Source of the DNA: MGIIa-L3 sp038150305
GTDB lineage: Archaea > Thermoplasmatota > Poseidoniia > Poseidoniales > Poseidoniaceae
DNA length: 29,567 nucleotides
Direction: 5' to 3'
Assembly: GCA_038150305.1 (NCBI GenBank)
Contig: JAYOTG010000025.1
Span: 1-29,567, forward strand
The notes under the pieces are model-generated. The model was given only the letters and a program-made list of their open reading frames with translations, was not told the origin of the DNA and did not search any database. Positions 14,883 through 22,491 of the stretch are shown here, piece by piece. The position numbers were made by a program, and so were the translations under genes. Position 1 is the stretch's first letter, and every line of letters begins with the position of its first letter.

Positions 14883-15308
14883 ATGGCCGACGACCGGTTC
14901 ACGGTCCGCGTTCACGTCAGCGCTGTGGACGACGTGACGGTCCTCAATGAAGCCCTACTGGCATGGTTGGGCGAAGTGGACGTGGAGCGGAGTTCGTACG
15001 CCTCCCACGCGGGGCCGACGATGTTGACCCTCAGCGTCGAACTCCGTCGGAAGGCGGACCTTCGACGCGCATGGTCGGGCCTGGACGAAGGTGCCTTGAA
15101 CACCTTGCTCGCCGAGGTCGTTGAACGCCTCGACGACGAGGGAGCCTTGCATTTTCGGGTGGATCTGGACCGGCTGGTTGCCGGCCGCGTTGTGCTTGCA
15201 GAACCGGGCGCGCCTCGCTCGGCAAAAGTTCGTTGCAAGGTCGCCGTGTATCCGGGTCAAACCGCAGAGGAGCGGCTCGGAGCGATGATTTCAGCCGCCC
15301 TTGCCTAA
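14883..15308 (+). CDS. Possible RNA-binding protein of the COG1325/DUF54 type
   Basis: 141 residues. It shows an alternating strand-helix pattern: FTVRVHVSAVDDVTVLNEAL, MLTLSVELRRKADLRRAW, LDEGALHFRVDLDRLVAGR and SAKVRCKVAVYPG. The last two resemble the end of the archaeal COG1325 (exosome-linked, DUF54) family, where a LRxDKqxAyxGxxxL segment is followed by a basic strand and YP. The usual central GNP(I/L) loop appears as AGPTMLTL and is not a clear match, so this is a tentative call. Such genes often sit near RNA-processing or ribosomal genes, and eS1 is 1.4 kb downstream. No good Shine-Dalgarno site or TATA box precedes ATG 14883. Confidence 0.58.
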   Translation: MADDRFTVRVHVSAVDDVTVLNEALLAWLGEVDVERSSYASHAGPTMLTLSVELRRKADLRRAWSGLDEGALNTLLAEVVERLDDEGALHFRVDLDRLVAGRVVLAEPGAPRSAKVRCKVAVYPGQTAEERLGAMISAALA

Positions 15309-15327
15309 GCATGGGATTTGGACATCA

Positions 15328-15336
15328 TTCATATCC
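15328..15336 (+). promoter_or_regulatory. TATA-like element before ferredoxin gene
   Basis: TTCATATCC, centre 25 nt before ATG 15357. It supports that ATG as a leaderless start over the TTG at 15318, which lies upstream of the element. Confidence 0.45.
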
Positions 15337-15356
15337 TTCAAGCCACAGCAGCCACC

Positions 15357-15632
15357 ATGCCTCACGTTGTGACCTCCACGTGCGTCGACCACAAGTATCA
15401 GGAATGCGTTGCTGTCTGCCCCGTGGAAGCCTTCCGCGAGCTGGACACCTACCTCGTCATCGACCCCGACGAGTGCATCGATTGCGGTGCGTGCATCCCG
15501 GAGTGTCCTGTGGAAGCCATCTTCCCGGACACCGAAGTTCCTGAAGGCGAAGAAGCGTGGATCGACCGCAACGCCGAGGAAGCCGTGGACGCGCCCATCG
15601 CCGAAGGCGATTCTCCCGTCCTTGGTGACTGA
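15357..15632 (+). CDS. 7Fe-type [3Fe-4S][4Fe-4S] ferredoxin
   Basis: 91 residues; a soluble electron carrier. The cysteine pattern is TCVDHKYQECVAVCPVEA then ECIDCGACIPECPVEAIF. The first half has C-x7-C-x3-CP, lacking the second cysteine of a 4Fe-4S binding motif, while the second has the full C-x2-C-x2-C-x3-CP. This is the arrangement of seven-iron ferredoxins such as FdxA. The C-terminus is acidic (PEGEEAWIDRNAEEAVD). ATG 15357 was chosen from the TATA-like element 25 nt upstream and because ferredoxins of this type begin within a few residues of the first strand (MPHVV). pdxS follows after 32 nt with a strong Shine-Dalgarno site, so the two are probably cotranscribed. Its redox partners are not in the window. 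Confidence 0.9.
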   Translation: MPHVVTSTCVDHKYQECVAVCPVEAFRELDTYLVIDPDECIDCGACIPECPVEAIFPDTEVPEGEEAWIDRNAEEAVDAPIAEGDSPVLGD

Positions 15633-15664
15633 ACCGCGCTCTCACGACCCTTGAGGTGACCTGC

Positions 15665-16657
15665 ATGGTTGGCGTTGACTTGAACGACATGCGTCGCGGA
15701 AGCGACCTCATCAAGCGAGGCTTTGCTCGTATGCAGCAAGGCGGCGTCATCATGGACGTCGTCGACGCTGAACAAGCGGCCGTGGCCGAGGACGCCGGAG
15801 CGGTGGCCGTGATGGCCCTCGAGCGCGTTCCTGCGGACATCCGCAAGGCAGGTGGCGTGGCGCGCATGAGCCACCCTGACATGATCCAAGGCATCCTCGA
15901 CTGCACGTCCATTCCCGTGATGGCCAAGGCACGCATTGGCCACGACGGTGAAGCACGCATCCTCGAAGCCATGGGCGTCGACATGATCGACGAGAGCGAA
16001 GTCCTCACCCCGGCCGACCCCTATTTCCACATCGACAAGCGCGCGTACGAGATTCCCTACGTGTGCGGTGCGACCAACCTCGGTGAAGCCGTTCGCCGTG
16101 TGCACGAAGGCGCCGCCATGATTCGCACCAAGGGCGAGGCAGGCACGGGCAACGTCGTGGCCGCCGTCACCCACGCCCGCATCATTGAGCAGGAAATTCA
16201 GCAGGTGAAGGGGCTGGACGACGTTGGCTTGGACCTCGCCGCCGACCACATCATCGAGCGTTATCACGTGCTTTCCCGCAACTCCTCGCTCCCAGGCACC
16301 CACGAGATGACCCCCTTCGGGCCCATCGATGACGCGTTCAAGTCCTCCGTTCGCGACGTGTTGGCTGACGTGCGAGAGATGGGCCGCCTCCCCGTGGTGA
16401 CCTTCTCCGCAGGCGGCATTGCCACGCCGGCCGATGCTTCGCTGATGATGCAGATGGGCATGGACGGGATTTTCGTCGGCTCGGGCATCTTCAAGTCCGA
16501 GCACCCGCCGACCATGGCGGACGCCATCGTCCTCGCCACCGCTCACTTTGACAACCCAGAGAAGGTGGCCGAAGCCATGGCCATGACCGACGGCGCGCCC
16601 ATGAAGGGCGACGAGTTGGAGACCCTCGAGGTCCGCCTTGACCAGCGCGGCTGGTGA
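15665..16657 (+). CDS. pdxS: Pyridoxal 5'-phosphate synthase subunit PdxS
   Basis: Forms pyridoxal 5'-phosphate from ribose 5-phosphate, glyceraldehyde 3-phosphate and ammonia; it normally works as a 12-mer with the glutaminase PdxT. The 330 residues keep D31 (GVIMDVVDAEQA), K88 (PVMAKARIGH) and K156 (IRTKGEAGTGN), each offset by seven from Bacillus subtilis D24, K81 and K149, plus the phosphate-binding FSAGGIATPADA and FVGSGIFKSEHP. ATG 15665 is preferred over GTG 15656 because GAGGTGA ends 5 nt before it and overlaps the GTG. It follows the ferredoxin gene in the same unit. No pdxT is present in the window. Confidence 0.97.
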   Translation: MVGVDLNDMRRGSDLIKRGFARMQQGGVIMDVVDAEQAAVAEDAGAVAVMALERVPADIRKAGGVARMSHPDMIQGILDCTSIPVMAKARIGHDGEARILEAMGVDMIDESEVLTPADPYFHIDKRAYEIPYVCGATNLGEAVRRVHEGAAMIRTKGEAGTGNVVAAVTHARIIEQEIQQVKGLDDVGLDLAADHIIERYHVLSRNSSLPGTHEMTPFGPIDDAFKSSVRDVLADVREMGRLPVVTFSAGGIATPADASLMMQMGMDGIFVGSGIFKSEHPPTMADAIVLATAHFDNPEKVAEAMAMTDGAPMKGDELETLEVRLDQRGW

Positions 16658-16674
16658 ACGGCCCCCGTCGGCTC

Positions 16675-16683
16675 TTTCAAATA
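16675..16683 (+). promoter_or_regulatory. TATA-like element before eS1 gene
   Basis: TTTCAAATA, centre about 65 nt before ATG 16744. A start near 16705 would give a leader of about 40 nt that includes AGGTGA at 16734-16739, so eS1 is probably leadered, unlike most other first genes here. Confidence 0.45.
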
Positions 16684-16743
16684 CGGAAGGCCGGTCGCGA
16701 GACTGCAAGCGAGGTAGCCCTCGTAGGAACATCAGGTGATCAC

Positions 16744-17736
16744 ATGGCAAGGAAGATGAGTGCAAAAGCACGTGCAGCAGCACGTAAGCAGCGTGACAAG
16801 TGGAAGTCGAAGCGTTGGTACACCATCCGAGCCCCCCGGGATCCCTGGAAGTTCCAGAACATCGGCGAAACCATCGGCGAATCCGATGAGCACGTGATGG
16901 GTCGCGTCTACGAGATGACCCAGCAGGAATTCTCGGGCGACTTCACGAAGATGCACGTCATCCTCCGCTTCCGCGTGACCGATTGTGTGGGCCAAGACGC
17001 CCTGACGACCTTCATCGGTCACCACCACCAAACCGACCACGTGCGCCGGCAGGTCCGCCGCTACCGTGGCAAGGTGGACGACGTGGTCGACGTGGTGACC
17101 ACCGACGGTTACCTCATTCGCATCAAGCCGCTCATCATCACGCAGAAGCGTGTGCAGACCTCGGTCAAGAGCGACATCCGCAACAAGGCGCGCGACGTCA
17201 TCGTCACCAACGCCGCGAAGATGACCTACTCTCAGATTCAAACCGCAATGCTCGGTGGCGACCTGGAGAAGGACATCGAAAACGCGGTCAAGACAATCTA
17301 TCCGGTCCGCACCTGCGTGATCCGCAAGAGTCAGCTCCTCCAGACCGGTGTCGTCACCGAGAAGGGCCCGACGCTGGACGAGATCCACGCCGAAGAAGCC
17401 CGCTCTGCGGCCGAGTTGAAGGCCAAGAAGGCGGCTCTGCTCGCCGAGGCCATGGCCGAAGAAGGCGAAGAGGACGCTGACGATGCCGACGACGCGGAGG
17501 CCCAAGAAGCCCCCGCCGAGGAAGCCCCTGCTGAGGAGGCTCCCGCTGAGGCAGAAGCCGAGGAAGAGGCTCCTGTTGAGGAAGAAGTGCCTGCCGAAGA
17601 CGAGGCCGAGCCAGAAGGCGATGCCCCGGATTACGCGTCGATGACCGTGGCGGAACTCAAGGACGAACTCAAGGCCAAGGGCCTGCCCGTCTCTGGAAAG
17701 AAGGCGGAACTCGTCGAGCGCCTCCAAGGTGCTTGA
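16744..17736 (+). CDS. rps3ae: Ribosomal protein eS1 (S3Ae) with acidic linker and C-terminal SAP domain
   Basis: 330 residues, longer than the usual archaeal eS1 of about 200. Residues 1-210 are the ribosomal protein: basic N-terminus (RKMSAKARAAARKQRDKWKS), RWYTIRAPRDP, the HHHQTDHVRRQVRRYRGKVD loop, SVKSDIRNKARDV and IYPVRTCVIRKSQLL. Residues 239-294 are a low-complexity Glu/Ala/Pro/Asp linker with repeated APAEE units. Residues 298-328 match a SAP motif (MTVAELKDELKAKGLPVSGK, then KAELVERL), a helix-extended-loop-helix fold usually associated with DNA or RNA binding. It is a small-subunit component near the mRNA exit; the SAP arm would be flexible. AGGTGA lies 4 nt before the ATG. The phosphorylase gene follows after 54 nt and is probably cotranscribed. 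Confidence 0.95.
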   Translation: MARKMSAKARAAARKQRDKWKSKRWYTIRAPRDPWKFQNIGETIGESDEHVMGRVYEMTQQEFSGDFTKMHVILRFRVTDCVGQDALTTFIGHHHQTDHVRRQVRRYRGKVDDVVDVVTTDGYLIRIKPLIITQKRVQTSVKSDIRNKARDVIVTNAAKMTYSQIQTAMLGGDLEKDIENAVKTIYPVRTCVIRKSQLLQTGVVTEKGPTLDEIHAEEARSAAELKAKKAALLAEAMAEEGEEDADDADDAEAQEAPAEEAPAEEAPAEAEAEEEAPVEEEVPAEDEAEPEGDAPDYASMTVAELKDELKAKGLPVSGKKAELVERLQGA

Positions 17737-17790
17737 AGGGAACACGCCCTCAGTCGATGGGTCCAAGCCCTCCCGTGCTCAGGTGAGACC

Positions 17791-18576
17791 ATGCGCCGCA
17801 TCGGTGTCATGGGCGGCACAGGCCTGCTGGCGCTTGAGGCAATCCCTGGCGCAGCCGAAGCCGGTTGGACCACCGAACGCGTCGACGAGATCCAGCATGA
17901 AACGCCCTACGGCGTGGTGCCGCTGCGTTGCATGACGCTGAGCAGGCCGGACGAGCGCTGTGAGGTGGTCTTTGTGCAACGGCACCACGACGCCTCAGGT
18001 GGCACCGTGCCTCCGCACCGCATCGAGCACCGGGCCAACCTTCGGGCCATGGCCGATGCCAAGGTGGATCGCTTGCTGGCGGTGTGCTCGGTCGGCACGC
18101 TGGTGGAACGCTTGCCGCCTGGTCGTGTTGGCGTGGCCGGCGATGGCATCGATTTGACCGGTGTGAGCGCGACCTTCCACAACGACGATGCCGAATTCAC
18201 GTCGATGGCCAACGCCTACGACGAGGCCATGCTGCACCGTACGGCCGCCGTTCTTGCCGAGGTCCAAGGCGCCTCAGCGGAGGACCTGATCGTCACGTAT
18301 TGGCTCACCCAAGGTCCTCAGTTCGAAACCCCGGCCGAAATCGACGCCATCGAACGGCTCGGTGGCGAGGTGGTCGGCATGACCATGCCACGTGAAGCCA
18401 AACTCGCGGCGGAGCTCGGCCTGCCGTACGTGGCCCTGTGCATCGCGGCCAACTGGGCCGCGGGGCGCTCCCCCGAAGGCCGTCGAACCGACCTCGTCCA
18501 CGAGGAGGTCTCGGCCGAGGCGCACCGGCGTTTGGGTCCGGTGTGGGCCGTGCTTCTCGATCAGATCGGCGCATGA
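17791..18576 (+). CDS. MTAP/MTIP-family purine nucleoside phosphorylase
   Basis: 261 residues, phosphorolysis of a purine (methylthio)nucleoside. Family motifs: GVMGGTGL at 5-12 (phosphate loop), FVQRHH at 61-66 (usual RHG), PPHRIEHRANLRAM, GDGIDLTG, GPQFETPAEI at 175-184 and VVGMTMPREA at 194-203. At the base-specificity position the sequence is CIAANWAAG (N221), where adenine-specific MTAPs have TDYD. An asparagine there is typical of 6-oxopurine enzymes, so S-methyl-5'-thioinosine, inosine or guanosine is likelier than methylthioadenosine. ATG 17791 has AGGTGA 5 nt upstream and follows the eS1 gene. It would feed methionine/purine salvage together with AhcY. R-H-H in place of R-H-G is a minor deviation. 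Confidence 0.9.
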   Translation: MRRIGVMGGTGLLALEAIPGAAEAGWTTERVDEIQHETPYGVVPLRCMTLSRPDERCEVVFVQRHHDASGGTVPPHRIEHRANLRAMADAKVDRLLAVCSVGTLVERLPPGRVGVAGDGIDLTGVSATFHNDDAEFTSMANAYDEAMLHRTAAVLAEVQGASAEDLIVTYWLTQGPQFETPAEIDAIERLGGEVVGMTMPREAKLAAELGLPYVALCIAANWAAGRSPEGRRTDLVHEEVSAEAHRRLGPVWAVLLDQIGA

Positions 18577-18584
18577 CCCTCCTG

Positions 18585-18592
18585 CCTATAGG
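18585..18592 (+). promoter_or_regulatory. TATA-like element before MazG-like gene
   Basis: CCTATAGG, centre 26 nt before ATG 18615. This favours a leaderless start at 18615 over the ATGA-overlapping ATG at 18573, which would place the TATA element inside the coding region. Confidence 0.5.
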
Positions 18593-18614
18593 GCGCCAAC
18601 GTGCGTCACGACGC

Positions 18615-18983
18615 ATGGACCTGAGCGTGGACGGTTGGATGGCCAGCGATGCAGACGACGCGTGGTCGCTGATGATGCGAGGCGTGGCCGCGTTCCATCA
18701 CAAACACGACTTCGCCGGCAACAACGGTCACGACATGGGGTACCGCATCGCCCTGACGGTGGAAGAGTTGGGTGAGTTGGCCGCGGCCATCACCAAGGCC
18801 AAGCCCATCGAAGAGGTCGCTGAGGAGATGGCCGACGTCCTCATCCTGCTCATGGGACACAGCCTCGCGATGGAAATCGATCTGAAAGCAGCCTTCGAGG
18901 CAAAACTTGCTCGGGTGATGCAGCGTCCTGCTCGGCAAGGACGGTTGGGCATCCGAGTGACCGAATACACGGACGAGAATTAG
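18615..18983 (+). CDS. MazG-like nucleotide pyrophosphohydrolase
   Basis: 122 residues. The all-alpha NTP-PPase motif is present: TVEELGELAAAITKAKPIEE followed by VAEEMADVLILLMG, giving the E-E-x-x-E and E-E-x-x-D metal-binding carboxylates. It hydrolyses (d)NTPs to NMP and pyrophosphate, a house-cleaning role that limits damaged nucleotides. The N-terminal WSLMMRGVAAFHHKHDFAGN is less conserved. The gene converges with folA, whose stop lies 16 bp away. An in-frame ATG at 18573 would add 14 residues of poor quality (TLLPIGRQRASRR). Confidence 0.85.
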   Translation: MDLSVDGWMASDADDAWSLMMRGVAAFHHKHDFAGNNGHDMGYRIALTVEELGELAAAITKAKPIEEVAEEMADVLILLMGHSLAMEIDLKAAFEAKLARVMQRPARQGRLGIRVTEYTDEN

Positions 18984-18999
18984 GTGTTCAATCCGCGGT

Positions 19000-19482
19000 T
19001 CATTGTGCCCACTGCTCAAAGGTCTGATCGTGCTGGTCTCCTTCCTGAGCAGCGACGCGTTCTGAGGATGCCAACGACCATCCTGCCGCGTCCAACCGTG
19101 GTGCGTGGGTGTCGGCGCCCTCCACGGTGGTGTGGACCACGGTGCGATACACCACGCTCGCATCGGGAAGCATGAGCGCGTAAATCTCGCCTCCGCCGAT
19201 GACGAACAGCGTTTCACCGGACTCGGAGCGGGCCTTCAGTTCCTCGACGGTGGTCCGCTCCGCGCCTTCGTCATTCCACGAAGGGTCGCGCGTGAGCACC
19301 AGGTTCTCTCGGCCCGGCAGGGGGAAAGGCAGGCTTTCCCAGGTGCGCCGTCCCATGACCACGGCATGACCAAGAGTGAGGGCCTTGAACCGTTGCAGGT
19401 CAGTGCGTTGCCTCCACGGCAAGTCACCGTCTTGGCCGATGCCCCCCGCCTCGTCCTCGGCCCAAATGAGGTGCAGCGGCAT
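19000..19482 (-). CDS. folA: Dihydrofolate reductase
   Basis: Reduces dihydrofolate to tetrahydrofolate with NADPH, regenerating the cofactor oxidised by ThyA. 160 residues, like bacterial FolA: HLIWAEDEAGGIGQDGDLPW, D28 (E. coli D27) in QRTDLQRFKALT, the NADPH loop VVMGRRTWESLP, NLVLTRD, LFVIGGGEIYALMLP, and a C-terminal strand ending DQTFEQW. GAGG lies upstream of the ATG, and the gene starts 9 nt after the thyA stop, so the two are cotranscribed and functionally paired. Confidence 0.95.
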   Translation of the reverse strand: MPLHLIWAEDEAGGIGQDGDLPWRQRTDLQRFKALTLGHAVVMGRRTWESLPFPLPGRENLVLTRDPSWNDEGAERTTVEELKARSESGETLFVIGGGEIYALMLPDASVVYRTVVHTTVEGADTHAPRLDAAGWSLASSERVAAQEGDQHDQTFEQWAQ

Positions 19483-19491
19483 GGAAGGTCC

Positions 19492-20286
19492 TCAGACGGC
19501 GATGGGTGCGGCGATGTGTGGATGATGCTCGTAGCCTTCGAACGCGATGTGTTCGGAGGTGAAGGCGTCGATGTCCGTGATCGTCGGGTCGAGCTTGAGG
19601 GTGGGCAGGGGCAATGGCTCGCGCGTGACCTGCAGCCGTGCTTGGTCAAGGTGGTTGTTGTAGAGGTGGGCGTCGCCCAAACTGTGCACGAAGACGCCGG
19701 GCTTCAGGCCGCAGACCTGCGCCATCATGTGGGTCAAGAGGCTGTACGAGGCGATGTTGAACGGCACGCCGAGGAAGACGTCCGCGCTGCGTTGGTACAT
19801 CTGGCAGTTCAAGCGCCCGTCAGCGACGTGGAATTGGAAGAAGGCGTGGCACGGCATCAGCGCCATGTCCGAGAGGTCCGCCACGTTCCAGGCGCTAACG
19901 ATGATCCTCCGGCTGTTTGGGTCTTCGTTGATGAGACGGATGGCTTCTGCGACCTGATCGTGCTCAACGCCATCGGGGCCGACCCAGCGGCGCCATTGCT
20001 TGCCGTAGACCGGGCCAAGGTCGCCGTTCTCATCGGCCCACTCGTTCCAAATCCGCACGCCGTTCTCTTGCAGGTAGCGCACGTTCGTGTCGCCTTTCAG
20101 GAACCAAAGCAACTCGTGCACCACGGAGGGGATGTGAATGCGCTTCGTGGTGACCAAAGGGAAGCCTTCGCTAAGGTCGAACCGCATTTGGTGGCCGAAG
20201 ACGCTCAGGGTCCCGGTTCCGGTGCGGTCGCCTTTCGGCACGCCTTCGTCGAGCACCCGCTGCAGCAGGTCAAGGTAGGCTTGCAT
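19492..20286 (-). CDS. thyA: Thymidylate synthase, classical ThyA type
   Basis: Makes dTMP from dUMP using methylene-tetrahydrofolate. Begun at ATG 20286 the protein is 264 residues, exactly the E. coli length, and falls on E. coli numbering: R126-R127 in DPNSRRIIVSAW and catalytic C146 in MALMPCHAFFQF. DRTGTGT, YGKQWR, CQMYQRSADVFLGVPFNIAS and the C-terminal HPHIAAPIAV (E. coli ends with a similar IAPVAI-type tail) are also present. The frame opens at a TTG at 20340, which would overlap plsC by 14 bp; the family start argues against it. The very close bacterial resemblance suggests transfer. It sits between plsC and folA. Confidence 0.96.
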   Translation of the reverse strand: MQAYLDLLQRVLDEGVPKGDRTGTGTLSVFGHQMRFDLSEGFPLVTTKRIHIPSVVHELLWFLKGDTNVRYLQENGVRIWNEWADENGDLGPVYGKQWRRWVGPDGVEHDQVAEAIRLINEDPNSRRIIVSAWNVADLSDMALMPCHAFFQFHVADGRLNCQMYQRSADVFLGVPFNIASYSLLTHMMAQVCGLKPGVFVHSLGDAHLYNNHLDQARLQVTREPLPLPTLKLDPTITDIDAFTSEHIAFEGYEHHPHIAAPIAV

Positions 20287-20326
20287 GCCCGTGACTTGGC
20301 GCTGAGGCCCTTGAGGCTTGTCGGTG

Positions 20327-21106
20327 TCAAGGTGCGCCAAGGTGCTTCAGGCTGGCCATCAGTTGGTCGGTGAATTGGCGCTGGAGCACGGCCATTTTCG
20401 CATCCAACTCGTCGTCGCTCATCGCCGCCATGGCGACCACTTCATCGTCCGCGAGATCCGCTCCATCCGGGTGTGAGAGCCATGTTTCCCATGTTGTCCC
20501 TCGCCCGATGGTGATGTGCACTCGGCGCCAGAAACGTGGGAGCTTGTGCGCTCCCGGTTGCATCATGTCACGGGTGCCGACAAGCGCCACGGGGATCACG
20601 GTGGCGTGCGGCACGGTGGCCGCGAGACGAGCGACGCCGGTTTTTCCTTCGAGCAGGAAGGGCGCTTCGGTGCGTTTGGAGCGTGTGCCCTCGGGAAAGA
20701 TGCCGACCGCTTTGTTCGCTTCGAGCAGCGCAACGGCGCTGGAGAGGGCGTCACGTGCACCGCTTTCGCGGTGGGTTTCGATTTGACCGGTGGCGTTCAT
20801 GAGCCACTTCCTCGGCCCGGAGACGAAGTGACCGTCCTTTGCAAGGTAGTGTGCCTTCCGTCGCGTGGCCATGATGACCATGATCGGGTCGACGTGGGAC
20901 ATGTGGTTCGCGGCCAAAATCACCGGGCCGTGGCGCGGGACGTGGTGGAGCCCTCGCATGCGCAGCCTGAGGAAGAGCCGCATGCCAGGATTGAGCAGGA
21001 CGCGAATGCGCCGGTAATTCGGATACCGCAGTTCGACCTCGTCTGCCGACCGGATGCCGCTTCTGGCGACGATGGTCGCCCAAGCCTCCAGCCGTGCCTC
21101 ACTCAC
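20327..21106 (-). CDS. plsC: PlsC-type 1-acylglycerol-3-phosphate acyltransferase
   Basis: 259 residues. The catalytic HX4D box is ANHMSHVDP (H68, D73), the glycerophosphate-binding motif is GIFPEGTRS at 136-143, and GKTGVARLA plus VIPVALVG follow, the four conserved blocks of the LPLAT family. An N-terminal hydrophobic stretch around NPGMRLFLRLRMRGL may bind the membrane. In bacteria this enzyme puts a fatty acyl chain on sn-2 of lysophosphatidate; ether-lipid archaea do not need it, so its substrate here is open. It starts at GTG 21106, diverging from the secreted-protein gene at 21209, and is followed by thyA. Confidence 0.9.
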   Translation of the reverse strand: MSEARLEAWATIVARSGIRSADEVELRYPNYRRIRVLLNPGMRLFLRLRMRGLHHVPRHGPVILAANHMSHVDPIMVIMATRRKAHYLAKDGHFVSGPRKWLMNATGQIETHRESGARDALSSAVALLEANKAVGIFPEGTRSKRTEAPFLLEGKTGVARLAATVPHATVIPVALVGTRDMMQPGAHKLPRFWRRVHITIGRGTTWETWLSHPDGADLADDEVVAMAAMSDDELDAKMAVLQRQFTDQLMASLKHLGAP

Positions 21107-21180
21107 ACACCGCCATCCATGCGCGAGGTATCAACCTTCACCGCTGCAGGCCACCGCAAGTCCTGATTGCGCTGCAAGGC

Positions 21181-21187
21181 TCAAATC
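21181..21187 (+). promoter_or_regulatory. TATA-like element before the secreted-protein gene
   Basis: TCAAATC, centre 25 nt before ATG 21209. It indicates a leaderless start there and rejects the TTG at 21167, which lies upstream of the element. Confidence 0.42.
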
Positions 21188-21208
21188 GTGGGCGCTCTAG
21201 AGCAACGC

Positions 21209-22444
21209 ATGCAGCGCGTGCTGGCCGTCCTGCTGCTCGCGGTGCTCGTGCTGCCCGCCACGGCTCCGCTGGCTGCTGCACAAGCTTGGGAAGAGGACGG
21301 CTGGTTGGAAACCAGCATGGCGGTTGAGCGCATCGAGGCAGGCGACGAGTTCGGATGCTACGGCATGCCGGGCTTGAGCTGGGCCAACGACCCAGGGGCC
21401 GTGGCCACGGCGTGCCGCGAGTACCTCACGGCACGAACACCGGCGTCCATGTGGGGCGAGGCGCCGATGTCCCTCTACACGCCTGGAGGCCTGCCTGCGA
21501 CCGATCATACGCTCCTCGGTGGCCTCGGCTTTGTGGTCCACGGTGACAACACCGGTTTAGCCACCACCGCATGGCACGACGCAGACGATGTGCCGACCTT
21601 CGAAGAGGACTGGTACAACCTCGGGCGTCGAGGCGGCTCGCTTGAGAAAGAAGTGGCTGACACCGACGCCCTCGAGGCTGAACTCGATGCCGGTGGCCTC
21701 GTGAACATGTACTGGATTGGACGCGTCAACGACGCCACGATCCGTCACGACAGCGAGGTGACCGACCTGCTCCTGTCACGGGATGACGTTTGGTTCACGA
21801 CCTGGGGTGAGGTCTGGTCCACGTGGGCCGTGCTTCGTTGCCACGAATTTGCACTTGACGTCGATCCTGATGATGCGCGAAAGGTGACATTCACGTTGGA
21901 GGACACCGTGGCTTGTGGCTCCTCGAACCCTGAGGCGTGGAAGGTCCCCACGACGTGGCGTTACCTCCCGCCAGCGGGCGCCAACGTCACCGACGTCCTG
22001 TTCGAGAACGAGACGGCGCGCAACCTCGAGGGCGTGCGTAACACCGCCATCGGCGCGCGCTCAGACGGCAATGAAACCCTGCTGAGCCTGACCGTGGGCC
22101 AAAGCATGGTGCTGATGCACGACGTCCCAGTGGAGCGCGGCGATCTGGACGTCCTCGGCATGACGGACCAGTGGAACGGCCTCGGGGTGGCGGTCACCAT
22201 CGCCGGACACGACACGTGGGACCTGTTCCGGTGGAGCAAGCGCTTCAACGACGAACCCGAACTTCGCTTTACGTGGCTCGTCATCCCTCGCGATGCCGAT
22301 CCAGAGATGCCGTGGCTTCCGTGGGTGGGGCTCCTGGCCGCTGTCGGAACCGTCGTGGCCATGCGCCACGTCATCCGCTCCGATGACGGGACGTCCTCCC
22401 TTGCGCCGTACCCGAAAACCCGCGCCTTCGTTGAGGAAGAGTGA
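21209..22444 (+). CDS. Secreted, C-terminally membrane-anchored protein of unknown function
   Basis: 411 residues. It has a signal peptide (MQRVLAVLLLAVLVLPATAP, then LAAAQA), a large extracellular part with few cysteines (FGCYGMPG, ATACREY, LRCHEF, TVACGSS) that could form two disulfides, and N-x-T sites (ANVTDV, ENETAR, GNETLL). A final transmembrane helix lies in MPWLPWVGLLAAVGTVVAM, followed by RHVIRSDDG and an acidic end. WYNLGRRGG, WSTWAVLRCHEF and similar Trp-rich segments suggest a beta-rich fold, but I recognise no family. trpS follows after 47 nt with a strong Shine-Dalgarno site. Confidence 0.78.
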   Translation: MQRVLAVLLLAVLVLPATAPLAAAQAWEEDGWLETSMAVERIEAGDEFGCYGMPGLSWANDPGAVATACREYLTARTPASMWGEAPMSLYTPGGLPATDHTLLGGLGFVVHGDNTGLATTAWHDADDVPTFEEDWYNLGRRGGSLEKEVADTDALEAELDAGGLVNMYWIGRVNDATIRHDSEVTDLLLSRDDVWFTTWGEVWSTWAVLRCHEFALDVDPDDARKVTFTLEDTVACGSSNPEAWKVPTTWRYLPPAGANVTDVLFENETARNLEGVRNTAIGARSDGNETLLSLTVGQSMVLMHDVPVERGDLDVLGMTDQWNGLGVAVTIAGHDTWDLFRWSKRFNDEPELRFTWLVIPRDADPEMPWLPWVGLLAAVGTVVAMRHVIRSDDGTSSLAPYPKTRAFVEEE

Positions 22445-22491
22445 CGAAGCCTTCATCCGCGACGCGTCCCGCCCTCGGCTGAGGTGGATGC

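Noticed and set aside
15449..16783. 444-residue frame on the minus strand opposite ferredoxin and pdxS
   Set aside because: It lies antisense to genes with intact catalytic residues and has Val/His/Gly-rich sequence typical of shadows.
16732..17766. 344-residue minus-strand frame over the eS1 gene
   Set aside because: Antisense to eS1; its Phe/Leu/Gly-rich part is the mirror of the acidic linker and not a real membrane protein.
19105..20373. 422-residue plus-strand frame over folA and thyA
   Set aside because: Antisense to two clear enzymes; no motif.
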